Assembly (NCBI GenBank): GCA_900554495.1
Contig: USHR01000069.1
Location: 1 to 8,666 of the forward strand
Length of the DNA stretch: 8,666 nucleotides
Source: an uncultured Collinsella sp.
GTDB lineage: Bacteria > Actinomycetota > Coriobacteriia > Coriobacteriales > Coriobacteriaceae
Reading direction: 5' to 3'
A model generated the notes under the pieces. The model ran no database searches and was not told the DNA's origin. It was given only the letters and a program-made list of their open reading frames with translations. Position numbers and translations under genes: made by a program. Shown piece after piece: positions 1 through 6,865 of the stretch (the stretch's first letter is position 1; each line of letters begins with the position of its first letter).

Positions 1-1
1 C

Positions 2-2509
2 CTTGCCGGCTTCGCCAACTCCAAGGATTTTGTGGCCAGCTACCCGTTTGTGGGCTACCAGTTTAAGCTTCTGCCCGACGTGATGACCGAGGTACGCAAG
101 CACGGTGTTAAGGCCAAGCACATGTCCACGGGCGAGCGCTCCATGCTGAGCGCGTTTCAGGAGAGCGCTCAGGCCATCCAGCATGACCAGACTGGTGCAC
201 TCGTGCCGTTCTGGCGCTTCTTCGACACAATCTCCAAGGATTTGGAGCACGGCATCATTCAGGTCGTCGTCTGTGCGGAGCGCGCGGCTGAAAACGCAGA
301 GGGTCTTGAGAGCTACGATGTCCGGGTGCTTAAGCTCCTGTACTTGATCCGCTACATCGGCTACGTCAAGGCCACGGTCGAGAACATCTCCATCCTTATG
401 ATCGATAGCCTGGACGTGGACAAGCGCGCCCTTAAGGACCGCGTCAAGGAATCTCTCGCCCGCTTGGAGCGCGAGAGCTACGTGGCACGTCAGGGCGATA
501 CCTATAGCTTCCTCACCGACGAGGAGCAGGAGATAGCGCAGGAGATCGCACGCACCCCGATCGACAACGCGAAGGTGATTGAGTACATCAAGAAGCGCCT
601 GTTCGAAAGCATCTACACTGCGCGCAAACTCAACCGCGGGGCCAACGACTTTCCGTTTGACCGCTATGTGGACGGCTCAATCCACGGTACCAGCATGGGC
701 GGCATGGAACTTTCCGTGGTGACCATGGCCAGCGATCTGGGTCGTTCGGACGATGCCGAGCTGGCATTGAAATCCGTGGATAAGGCCATCGTGGCCTTGA
801 GCGACGAGGTGGATTATTGGGCCCCACTCGTCAACGCCGCTAAGATTCGCATGTACGCCCAGACGCGCAATCTGCAGGAGCTACCGCCGAGTACCCGCCA
901 GATTGTCGAGGCCAAAATGCGCGAGAAGGACTTTAACGAGAAAGAGGCTGACGCCCTTTTGGCTGAGGCGGTGCTCCATGCACGATGCGCCGTCAACGGG
1001 CGCATGATTGAGATCCGTGCTGCCAAACCCGCTCAGGTCTTTGAGCAGGTGCTGGCGCAGCTGTGCGATGTGGTCTTTGAAAAGGCCGACTATATCGGCG
1101 CGCCGGTCACGAGCGATTCCGATATTCGCTCTACTCTGGTGGGCAACGTTCAAGTGGGGCTCGCTGGCATGGATGCAGGTAACACGCGTGCGCTCAAAGA
1201 GGTCGAGGACTACCTCAAAGTGCAGCACCAGCGCCACCTGGATACCGCTATGGGCGATATCCAGCGCCAGTACCAGCAAAGGCCCTTTGGCTGGCGCGAG
1301 GTCGACATCGCAAATGTGGTGGCGCAGCTTGTGGTGGAGCAGCGCGCGCAGGTGCTGTTTGGCGGTCAGACGGTTCAAGCCAACGACAGCCGCATGGTGG
1401 CGCTCCTGCGCAAGGATGCCGATAAGGCCCAGGTGCGCTTGCGCATGCGCATGAGCGACCGGTTGCTACGTGCCACGGGCGAACTCATGTGTGACCTGTT
1501 TGATCTCAAGACCGTGCCCTCCAACGAGGATAAGCTCGTGGCCGAGCTCAAAGAGCGCCTTGAGGGCTTGCGCGAGGCGTGCCTCGCCATGGCACGCGAC
1601 TACTACACGGGCATCAAGCCGGCCTACCCGTATCCCGGTGAGGACGAGTGCGAGAAGATGCGCTCGGAGGTGGCCGACGTCCTTAAGGACCAGAACGAGG
1701 CCGAGGCGTTCTTGACCACGTTCACCAAGCATGAGGAGCGTTTGCTCGATGCCAAGGAAGACTTTGACAAGGTGGTTGAGTTCTTCGAGTCCAATCAACG
1801 AACAGCGTTTGACCACGCCAGGGATTTCTTGAACCGCACCGAGGGTATCGAGTATGTCTCCGATGACATTCCCGGTGCGGTGGAGAACGTGGCAACGGTT
1901 CGTGAGATCCTCAAAGATCCCAAGCCCTACGGCCGTATTAAAGACCTGCAGCCGCTTATGGATCCCGTCGAGGATGACATGAAAAAGCTGTTGGGCATCC
2001 GCCGCAATGAGTTTTTGTGTCGCATCGAGAGCGATCTGCAAGACCTGCGGACGCAGGCCGAGAGTCAAAAGGGCTTTGTCAATCAGGCCAAGGATGCCAT
2101 AGCAGACGCCGGCACTAAATACGAGTCGTTCAAAAACCGTGCCCACAGCGCTCAAAGTCTCAACGAACTGAGCGTTGTTGCAACTAACTGGGGCGACTGG
2201 CTCAGTGCGGCGGCCAACGAGATGTACGACGCTGTGGATGAGGCCCGCGTGCGTATGGACAACGAGCGCCGCACCACCGAGGTCATGAGTACGGGCGAGG
2301 TGGTCAAGAAGGTCTCCAACAAGGGCGCCGCATCGTCTGCTCCCGTGCCCGCGCCCAAGCCCCAGCGCAAGATCAAGACTGTGCGCCGCGCCGATCTGGC
2401 CAAGCCGAGTCGTCTCTTGTCCGCAGAGGACGTGGAGCGCTACGTGGACGACCTGCGCTCCCGCCTTATGCAGGCGCTCGCTGCAAACGACGAGATCCGT
2501 ATCAACTAA
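2..2509 (+). CDS. brxC: BREX system P-loop ATPase BrxC, C-terminal part (5'-truncated by window edge)
   Basis: BrxC is the large AAA-like ATPase of BREX defence, needed for phage exclusion and usually about 1,200 residues. The frame is open from base 2, so the GTG at 32 is an internal Val codon. Only the last ~836 residues are here; the Walker-containing N-terminal region lies to the left. Diagnostic stretches are YPFVGYQFKLL, then KHMSTGERSMLSAFQ shortly after, which I recognise from BrxC proteins. Around residues 105-180 a Leu-rich helical segment followed by a short basic stretch looks like a winged-helix-type module (inference). The middle (roughly 380-750) is charged and helical, probably partly coiled coil. 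A Ser/Ala/Pro-rich linker (ASSAPVPAPKPQRK) near bases 2330-2370 separates it from a short C-terminal helical tail ending in NDEIRIN. It is followed by a hairpin and then pglX, the standard type 1 order. The family call is firm; the domain boundaries are approximate. Confidence 0.93.
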   Translation, partial: LAGFANSKDFVASYPFVGYQFKLLPDVMTEVRKHGVKAKHMSTGERSMLSAFQESAQAIQHDQTGALVPFWRFFDTISKDLEHGIIQVVVCAERAAENAEGLESYDVRVLKLLYLIRYIGYVKATVENISILMIDSLDVDKRALKDRVKESLARLERESYVARQGDTYSFLTDEEQEIAQEIARTPIDNAKVIEYIKKRLFESIYTARKLNRGANDFPFDRYVDGSIHGTSMGGMELSVVTMASDLGRSDDAELALKSVDKAIVALSDEVDYWAPLVNAAKIRMYAQTRNLQELPPSTRQIVEAKMREKDFNEKEADALLAEAVLHARCAVNGRMIEIRAAKPAQVFEQVLAQLCDVVFEKADYIGAPVTSDSDIRSTLVGNVQVGLAGMDAGNTRALKEVEDYLKVQHQRHLDTAMGDIQRQYQQRPFGWREVDIANVVAQLVVEQRAQVLFGGQTVQANDSRMVALLRKDADKAQVRLRMRMSDRLLRATGELMCDLFDLKTVPSNEDKLVAELKERLEGLREACLAMARDYYTGIKPAYPYPGEDECEKMRSEVADVLKDQNEAEAFLTTFTKHEERLLDAKEDFDKVVEFFESNQRTAFDHARDFLNRTEGIEYVSDDIPGAVENVATVREILKDPKPYGRIKDLQPLMDPVEDDMKKLLGIRRNEFLCRIESDLQDLRTQAESQKGFVNQAKDAIADAGTKYESFKNRAHSAQSLNELSVVATNWGDWLSAAANEMYDAVDEARVRMDNERRTTEVMSTGEVVKKVSNKGAASSAPVPAPKPQRKIKTVRRADLAKPSRLLSAEDVERYVDDLRSRLMQALAANDEIRIN

Positions 2510-2516
2510 CCCGCGG

Positions 2517-2548
2517 AGCCACCGGTGCCAAAGCGCGCACCGGTGGCT
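2517..2548 (+). terminator. Strong GC-rich hairpin between brxC and pglX (attenuator or terminator-like)
   Basis: A perfect 12-bp inverted repeat: arm AGCCACCGGTGC at 2517-2528, loop CAAAGCGC, arm GCACCGGTGGCT at 2537-2548. It starts 7 nt after the brxC stop. The following bases (TATGGCGTTT) are only modestly T-rich, so it is a weak match to a classical Rho-independent terminator. It may give partial termination, or protect the 3' end of the brxC message and set unequal expression of brxC and pglX. It ends only 10 nt before the pglX ribosome binding site, so the operon probably reads through. Confidence 0.6.
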
Positions 2549-2575
2549 TATGGCGTTTAGAAAGGCTCATCAACC

Positions 2576-5086
2576 ATGAACGATTCTGCTCTTAAGAGCT
2601 TCTGCACCTGGGCCCGTACGGAGCTCATCAAAGGCGTGGAGGCGCAGATGGTGCGATACGGCATCACCGAACCTGCACCCGCGCCCGTTGGGTCCGAGAC
2701 CGTCAACGGCCTGCCCCTAAGTCCGGCTGAGATTGAGCAACGCGACGAACTGCTGCGCATGCAGGCGGAGGTGGGTCACGAGGCGCTGCGCGACCGTGCG
2801 GCCTACACCTGGTTCAACCGCATCGTGGCCATTCGCTTCATGGATGCATGCGGATGGCTTCCCAGCCGTATGCGCATGCTAAGTCGTGCGGACGGCAGCC
2901 ATGGCAGCGAGGCCGTGGAGAACGCACTGGACGTGGAAATAACGACGGCCGATACCGATCGCATAGCCGAGCTCAAGATGGCGGGCTTGGATGAACCGTT
3001 GTGGCGCTACCTGTTTGTTGCTCAGTGCGAGGAGCTTGCCGATTGCCTGCCGGGCGTCTTTGAACGCGTGGGCGGAGCCATGGAGCTGCTGTTGCCCCAG
3101 GGCCTCATGATGGCTGACAGTGTGGTGGGCAAGCTCAATACCGTCCTCGCTGACGAGGACTGGCGCGAGGGCGTGACCGTTCTGGGTTGGATGTATCAGT
3201 ACTACAACGCTGACGTTAAAGACGAGTTCTTCAAGTCCAAGCGCAAGGCAGCGGCGGCGGACATCGCGCCCGCCACGCAGCTCTTCACCCCCGAGTGGAT
3301 TGTGCGCTATATGGTCGAGAACTCACTCGGCCGTCTGTGGATGCTCAACAATCCGGGGAGTTCGCTACGCGAGCGCATGGAGTATTACATCGAGCCCGAT
3401 GCTGAGCACGAGGACTTCATTCGCATTTCGAGTCCCGAGGAGATAACCCTCTGCGACCCCGCATGCGGCTCGGGCCATATCTTGGTCTATGCGTTTGAGC
3501 TGCTCTTCCATATGTACGAGGAGCGCGGCTATCGTGAGCGCGAGATTCCCGAGCTCATTCTTACTAAAAACCTTGCAGGTATGGAAATCGATTCCCGCGC
3601 GGCACAGATCGCGGAGCTGGCGCTTGCCATGTGCGCCCGCGAGCACGACCGTCGCTTCTTTAGGCGTGGCGTTCGCGCCGACGTTACCGTGCTCTCGAGC
3701 ATTCCGCTAGGGGAGGACGAGCTGCCGGGTAACAAGAAGCTCGCCGAGGAGTTGAGTCATTTGGGCGAGATCGGTTCGCTGCTCAATCCCTCAGAGGACG
3801 AGATTGACGAGCTCAAGGCTGCCGCCGCGAGTTGTTCCGATGACCTTTTTGCCGCTACGGCCAAAACTAAGCTCGAAAGCGCCGTCGCCATTTGCGAGAA
3901 ACTGTCCCATCGTTTTATCTGCACCGTTGCGAATCCTCCGTATATGGGCAGCAGCAGCTTTAATTCATTCATGAGCAAGTGGATCAAGAAGAACTACCCC
4001 GACGTGAAGAGCGACCTCTGCACGTGCTTTATCGAGCGCGGTTTTAACCTTGTCGAGGATAAGGGCTACGCCGCAATGGTTACCATGCAGAGTTGGATGT
4101 TCCTGGGCAGCTTTGAGAAGATGCGCGCCAAGGTTATCGACAACAAGACAATCGTTTCCATGGCCCATCTGGGACCTCGTGCGTTCGATGCCATCGGTGG
4201 TGAGGTCGTCAATGTGACTGCCGACGTCATCTACAACGGCCGCGCGGCATGCGAGGGTGCCTATGTTCGCCTCGTCGACATCAACGGCAGCGAGGCGAAG
4301 CGTCTCAAGTTGCTCGAGGCGATCCGAAACCCCGACTGCGGCTGGTTCTATCGCCGCGACGCCGACACCTTCAAACAAATCCCCGGCACCCCCATAGCCT
4401 ACTGGGCCAGTGACGCTCTTCTGGATGCGTTTGGAAACGCAAAACAGCTCAGTGAGTATGGCAAGCCGCGCCAAGGGCTTGCTACTGGCGAGAACGCTCG
4501 TTTCGTTCGCGAGTGGTGGGAAGTCGATGATTGCAAGAGCGTCTATTCCTGTGGATCTATTCAAGAGTCGATTGAAAGCGCTTGCAAGTGGTTCCCCTAC
4601 AACAAGGGCGGCGATTTCCGCAAATGGTACGGAAATAATAGCTCAGTTGTTAACTGGGAGAATGACGGACAGGAGATCCGTAATTACAAAGACCAGAATG
4701 GTAGATTGCTTTCCAGGCCACAGAATACAAACTGCTTCTTTAGCCCATCGATTACCTGGTCGAAGATTTCAAGCGGGTCCATTGCGTTTCGTTTTAAGCC
4801 TGCCGGGCATATCTTTGATGTGGCGGGCACGAGCGTTTTTAGCGACGAGGAGTCACTCAAGTATCTCCAGGGAGCTTGTAACAGCTCCGTGATCATGCGT
4901 GTCGCAAGCATGCTCTCGCCGACGCTTAATTTCGAGGTAGGCCAAATCGCAACCTACCCGATCATTCAGAACGAGGAACAGGAGCCGTTGGTCAACGACA
5001 TGGTCGACTCGTGCCGCGAACTATCAAAAACCGATTGGGATTCGTTTGAAACCTCTTGGGATTTCAAACATAACCCTTTGGTGTAG
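2576..5086 (+). CDS. pglX: BREX-1 adenine-specific DNA methyltransferase PglX, N-terminal catalytic and target-recognition part (split gene)
   Basis: PglX is the N6-adenine methyltransferase that marks host DNA in BREX; it is normally one chain of about 1,200 residues. The ATG at 2576 follows AGAAAGG (2559-2565) with 10-nt spacing. Residues 1-290 are the helical N-terminal region, with YTWFNRIVAIRFMD and the TQLFTPEWIVRYMV element. The SAM-binding motif I is DPACGSGH (294-301) and the catalytic motif IV is NPPY (453-456), both intact. Residues ~620-810 form the target-recognition region, with the typical KWFPYNKGGDFRKWYGNN (from 671) and WSKISSGSIAFRF (from 728). The chain ends WDSFETSWDFKHNPLV and stops, whereas usual PglX continues through a linker into a conserved C-terminal domain. 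That domain is found separately at 5874-6842, in another frame. Base composition falls to 38-45% GC in rows 4621-4740 against 62% in row 3001. This could be a functional half-protein, an alternate state of a rearranging gene, or an interrupted gene. Confidence 0.93.
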   Translation: MNDSALKSFCTWARTELIKGVEAQMVRYGITEPAPAPVGSETVNGLPLSPAEIEQRDELLRMQAEVGHEALRDRAAYTWFNRIVAIRFMDACGWLPSRMRMLSRADGSHGSEAVENALDVEITTADTDRIAELKMAGLDEPLWRYLFVAQCEELADCLPGVFERVGGAMELLLPQGLMMADSVVGKLNTVLADEDWREGVTVLGWMYQYYNADVKDEFFKSKRKAAAADIAPATQLFTPEWIVRYMVENSLGRLWMLNNPGSSLRERMEYYIEPDAEHEDFIRISSPEEITLCDPACGSGHILVYAFELLFHMYEERGYREREIPELILTKNLAGMEIDSRAAQIAELALAMCAREHDRRFFRRGVRADVTVLSSIPLGEDELPGNKKLAEELSHLGEIGSLLNPSEDEIDELKAAAASCSDDLFAATAKTKLESAVAICEKLSHRFICTVANPPYMGSSSFNSFMSKWIKKNYPDVKSDLCTCFIERGFNLVEDKGYAAMVTMQSWMFLGSFEKMRAKVIDNKTIVSMAHLGPRAFDAIGGEVVNVTADVIYNGRAACEGAYVRLVDINGSEAKRLKLLEAIRNPDCGWFYRRDADTFKQIPGTPIAYWASDALLDAFGNAKQLSEYGKPRQGLATGENARFVREWWEVDDCKSVYSCGSIQESIESACKWFPYNKGGDFRKWYGNNSSVVNWENDGQEIRNYKDQNGRLLSRPQNTNCFFSPSITWSKISSGSIAFRFKPAGHIFDVAGTSVFSDEESLKYLQGACNSSVIMRVASMLSPTLNFEVGQIATYPIIQNEEQEPLVNDMVDSCRELSKTDWDSFETSWDFKHNPLV

Positions 5087-5089
5087 GTG
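5085..5089 (+). promoter_or_regulatory. Shine-Dalgarno site overlapping the pglX stop codon, setting the start of the HEPN-like gene
   Basis: AGGTG overlaps the TAG stop (5084-5086) and lies 6 nt before ATG 5096. This favours the ATG over the GTG at 5087, which directly abuts the stop and would have no upstream site except coding sequence. The overlap suggests that translation of the small gene is coupled to termination of the PglX N-terminal half. Confidence 0.5.
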
Positions 5090-5095
5090 CTGGTT

Positions 5096-5752
5096 ATGGA
5101 CAAAGCCTGTATATCTTCATTTCATATGTCTCTGCATGAATCTAGCTATTGGACTCCGGATGAGATTTCTTCTATTTGGGATTTCTTTGTGACTAAATCT
5201 GTAGCTAACTCTGCTTCTCAAAGAAGAACCGCCTCTGATTATGGATTGAAACAATTGCCATTCGATACTCTTCTTGAGTATGAAGGGGTGCCTTCCGGGA
5301 AGCGTGAATTACTTATGGCTGATAATCTTGGAGATGTGATTGAGGAATATGGATTTAAAACAACTGTAAATCAAAAGTCGGCTGATGGAGTTAAACAAGA
5401 GATTGAAGCTCCGATTGATATCGTTAGTCCGAGGGTCCTCTGTATTCAACCTTATACAATCTCTGGTCGCAAGGGTCCCGAACCTAAAGACTCAGGTAAA
5501 GGAATGACTTTACTAACTCATATCCGCAATTCACTTGCACATGGGTGTACGTATTACTTCCCTAATGGAATGATGCTTCTCGAGGATAAAGCTGGTGGTT
5601 CAAGTGGAAAAACGACTGCCATGATGCTTCTGCCTCAAAAGGCGTTTACCGACTGGATAAAGGCGATTGATATTGACGCTCGTTTTTATTTTAAGGACGC
5701 TGGCAGAGGCGAATTTGAAAAGCTCATTCATAGAAAGAGCAACAAACGCTAG
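5096..5752 (+). CDS. Putative HEPN-domain protein (possible RNase/abortive-infection effector) embedded within pglX
   Basis: A 218-aa protein that I cannot assign to a named family. The key signal is I-RNSLAH-G at residues 144-149, an R-N-x3-H form of the R-x4-6-H motif typical of HEPN ribonucleases of toxins, Abi proteins and CRISPR effectors. It is set in a helical context (GMTLLTHIRNSLAHG) and followed by a short beta-like segment YYFPNGMMLLEDKAGG, as in several small HEPN proteins. No signal peptide or membrane segment is seen. Composition is foreign to its neighbours: rows 5101 and 5341 have 40% and 33% GC against 63% in row 6001. It starts 9 nt after the pglX-N stop, probably translationally coupled, and sits where a normal pglX would be continuous. 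No nucleotidyltransferase (MNT) antitoxin is adjacent, so control may come from PglX or the BREX complex (inference). The ORF is very likely real; the HEPN call rests on one motif plus context. Confidence 0.72.
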   Translation: MDKACISSFHMSLHESSYWTPDEISSIWDFFVTKSVANSASQRRTASDYGLKQLPFDTLLEYEGVPSGKRELLMADNLGDVIEEYGFKTTVNQKSADGVKQEIEAPIDIVSPRVLCIQPYTISGRKGPEPKDSGKGMTLLTHIRNSLAHGCTYYFPNGMMLLEDKAGGSSGKTTAMMLLPQKAFTDWIKAIDIDARFYFKDAGRGEFEKLIHRKSNKR

Positions 5753-5802
5753 GGAATTAATAAACGACGCGCTTTAATCCGTAAAGAATTTAAATCTGTT
5801 AA

Positions 5803-5831
5803 TTGTTTAGCTGGCTAGTGCAAATTTTAAA
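5803..5831 (+). promoter_or_regulatory. Weak candidate promoter upstream of the C-terminal pglX gene
   Basis: TTGTTT at 5803-5808 and TTTAAA at 5826-5831 are 17 nt apart and resemble -35 and -10 boxes (about four of six consensus positions each). They lie in the AT-rich spacer, 42 nt before ATG 5874. AT-rich DNA yields such matches by chance, so this is only a candidate. The -10 box lies inside the palindrome, so a protein bound there could repress it. Confidence 0.2.
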
Positions 5832-5842
5832 TTTGCGTAGCC
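5813..5842. repeat. Near-perfect palindrome in the spacer before the C-terminal pglX gene
   Basis: The core is GCAAATTT (5820-5827), one central T, then AAATTTGC (5829-5836), a perfect 8-bp inverted repeat. It is extended by GGCTA (5813-5817) and TAGCC (5838-5842), with GT against G mismatched between. It could be an operator for a dimeric regulator, a binding site for a site-specific recombinase, or an RNA hairpin ending the HEPN-like transcript (T-tract weak: CCGCACTTTT). The sequence alone does not choose between these. Confidence 0.6.
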
Positions 5843-5857
5843 GCACTTTTCAACAAA

Positions 5858-5864
5858 GAAAGGG
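5858..5864 (+). promoter_or_regulatory. Shine-Dalgarno site for the separate C-terminal PglX polypeptide
   Basis: GAAAGGG lies 9 nt before ATG 5874. It shows that the C-terminal part of PglX can be translated as its own protein, rather than being a silent 3' remnant. Confidence 0.6.
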
Positions 5865-5873
5865 CGGTCTGTC

Positions 5874-6842
5874 ATGGCCACTTTACTTCAAGATAAATAC
5901 GAGGCTCGTAAGGCCGAGGTCAATGCTCGCTTCGAGCAGCTTCGCGCTAACGAGGAAGAGCTCAACCGAATCTTTGCCAAGATCTACAACATGGAGGGCG
6001 AGGTGCCCATCGAGGTCGAGGATAAGTACGTCTCGGTGGCGCGCATCTTCGACACCGCCGACGAGATTCCCGAGAGCTATAAGGGTAACAAATACGTGCG
6101 TACCAAGCGCGATGAGATCACCTCGCTCATAAGCTATGCCGTGGGCTGCATGTTCGGCCGCTATTCGCTGGATGTGGACGGGCTGGTCCTGGCCGATCAG
6201 GGCGCCACGGTCGACGACTATCTGGCCAAGATGCCCGATTCCGCGCATGTGACCTTTATGCCCGATAGCGATAACGTGCTGCCCATTACCGATGACGAGT
6301 ACTTTGACGACGACATCGTGCGCTACTTTATCGACTTTGCGCGCACCGTGTATGGCGAGGAGACGCTTGAGCAGAACCTGGCTTTTATTGCCGAGGCACT
6401 CGGCGGCAAGGGTACCTCGCGCGAGGTAATCCGCATCTACTTTTTGAAGGACTTCTTTAAGGACCACTGCCAGACCTATAAGAAGCGCCCCATCTACTGG
6501 CTGTTCGACAGCGGCAAGAAGAACGGCTTCAAGTGCCTTGTTTACATGCATCGCTACCAGCCTGACCTGTTGGCTCGCATCCGCACCGACTATGTGCATG
6601 AGCAGCAGGAGCGCTACCGTGCCCAGATTGGGTATGCCAACGATGCCCTTGTCAGTGCCGAGCGCGGCGAGCGCGTGCGCTTGGATAAGCGCATCAAAAA
6701 GCTCAACGACCAGCTCAAAGAGACCATTGCCTACGAGGAGAAACTGCACCACTTGGCAGACCAGATGATTAAGATCGACCTGGATGACGGCGTCAAGGTC
6801 AACTACGCCAAGTTTCAGGATGTGCTGGCGAAGATTAAGTAA
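5874..6842 (+). CDS. pglX: BREX-1 PglX, C-terminal conserved domain as a separate 322-aa polypeptide
   Basis: This is the domain that follows the target-recognition region in full-length PglX. Recognisable stretches are RANEEELNRIFAKIY (from residue 24), ISYAVGCMFGRYSLD (86-100), FMPDSDNVLPITDDEYFDDD, and KKRPIYWLFDSG (from 203) followed by YMHRYQPDLLARI. It ends in a charged, coiled-coil-like helix (about 240-300). It has no SAM or NPPY motif, so it cannot methylate alone; in the usual protein it helps hold the fold and DNA. The ATG at 5874 has a good ribosome binding site and starts almost exactly at the linker. The frame differs from the N-terminal half, and the HEPN-like gene lies between. 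No internal stop or frameshift is seen in 322 codons, which argues for retained function as a second subunit, though recent interruption is also possible. pglZ follows after 23 nt, so they are co-transcribed. Confidence 0.9.
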   Translation: MATLLQDKYEARKAEVNARFEQLRANEEELNRIFAKIYNMEGEVPIEVEDKYVSVARIFDTADEIPESYKGNKYVRTKRDEITSLISYAVGCMFGRYSLDVDGLVLADQGATVDDYLAKMPDSAHVTFMPDSDNVLPITDDEYFDDDIVRYFIDFARTVYGEETLEQNLAFIAEALGGKGTSREVIRIYFLKDFFKDHCQTYKKRPIYWLFDSGKKNGFKCLVYMHRYQPDLLARIRTDYVHEQQERYRAQIGYANDALVSAERGERVRLDKRIKKLNDQLKETIAYEEKLHHLADQMIKIDLDDGVKVNYAKFQDVLAKIK

Positions 6843-6865
6843 CTGCAGATACGGTAAGGATATTC

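Larger units (their letters stand above)
5087..5873. other. AT-rich insert separating the two halves of pglX
   Basis: These ~790 bp lie between the codon for the last residue of WDFKHNPLV and the start of the C-terminal PglX domain. In usual PglX these two parts are joined by a short linker. The stretch is AT-rich (hand counts of 40%, 33% and 35% GC in rows 5101, 5341 and 5761), unlike flanking core-gene sequence. It contains the HEPN-like gene, then a 121-nt spacer with a palindrome. No transposase, terminal inverted repeat or clear target duplication was found by eye, so the mechanism of acquisition is unknown. The edges are approximate, being set by the flanking coding ends. Confidence 0.6.

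Noticed and set aside
1466..2155. Long reverse-strand open frame (229 codons) inside brxC
   Set aside because: It is antisense to a clear BrxC coding region with recognisable family motifs. Its composition is what an anti-frame of a GC-rich gene gives, and no ribosome site or known domain was seen.
5074..5864. CCCTTTG (5074-5080) and AAAGGG (5859-5864) as inverted ends of the insert
   Set aside because: The shared stretch is only six to seven bases and the right copy is also the Shine-Dalgarno site. It is not convincing as a terminal repeat.
5087..5873. Insertion sequence or integron-like cassette inside pglX
   Set aside because: No transposase or integrase reading frame, no terminal repeats and no target-site duplication could be seen; the only gene is the HEPN-like one.
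5883..6752. Long reverse-strand open frame (289 codons) over the C-terminal pglX gene
   Set aside because: The forward frame has unmistakable PglX motifs; the reverse frame is low-complexity Leu/Val/His-rich shadow sequence.
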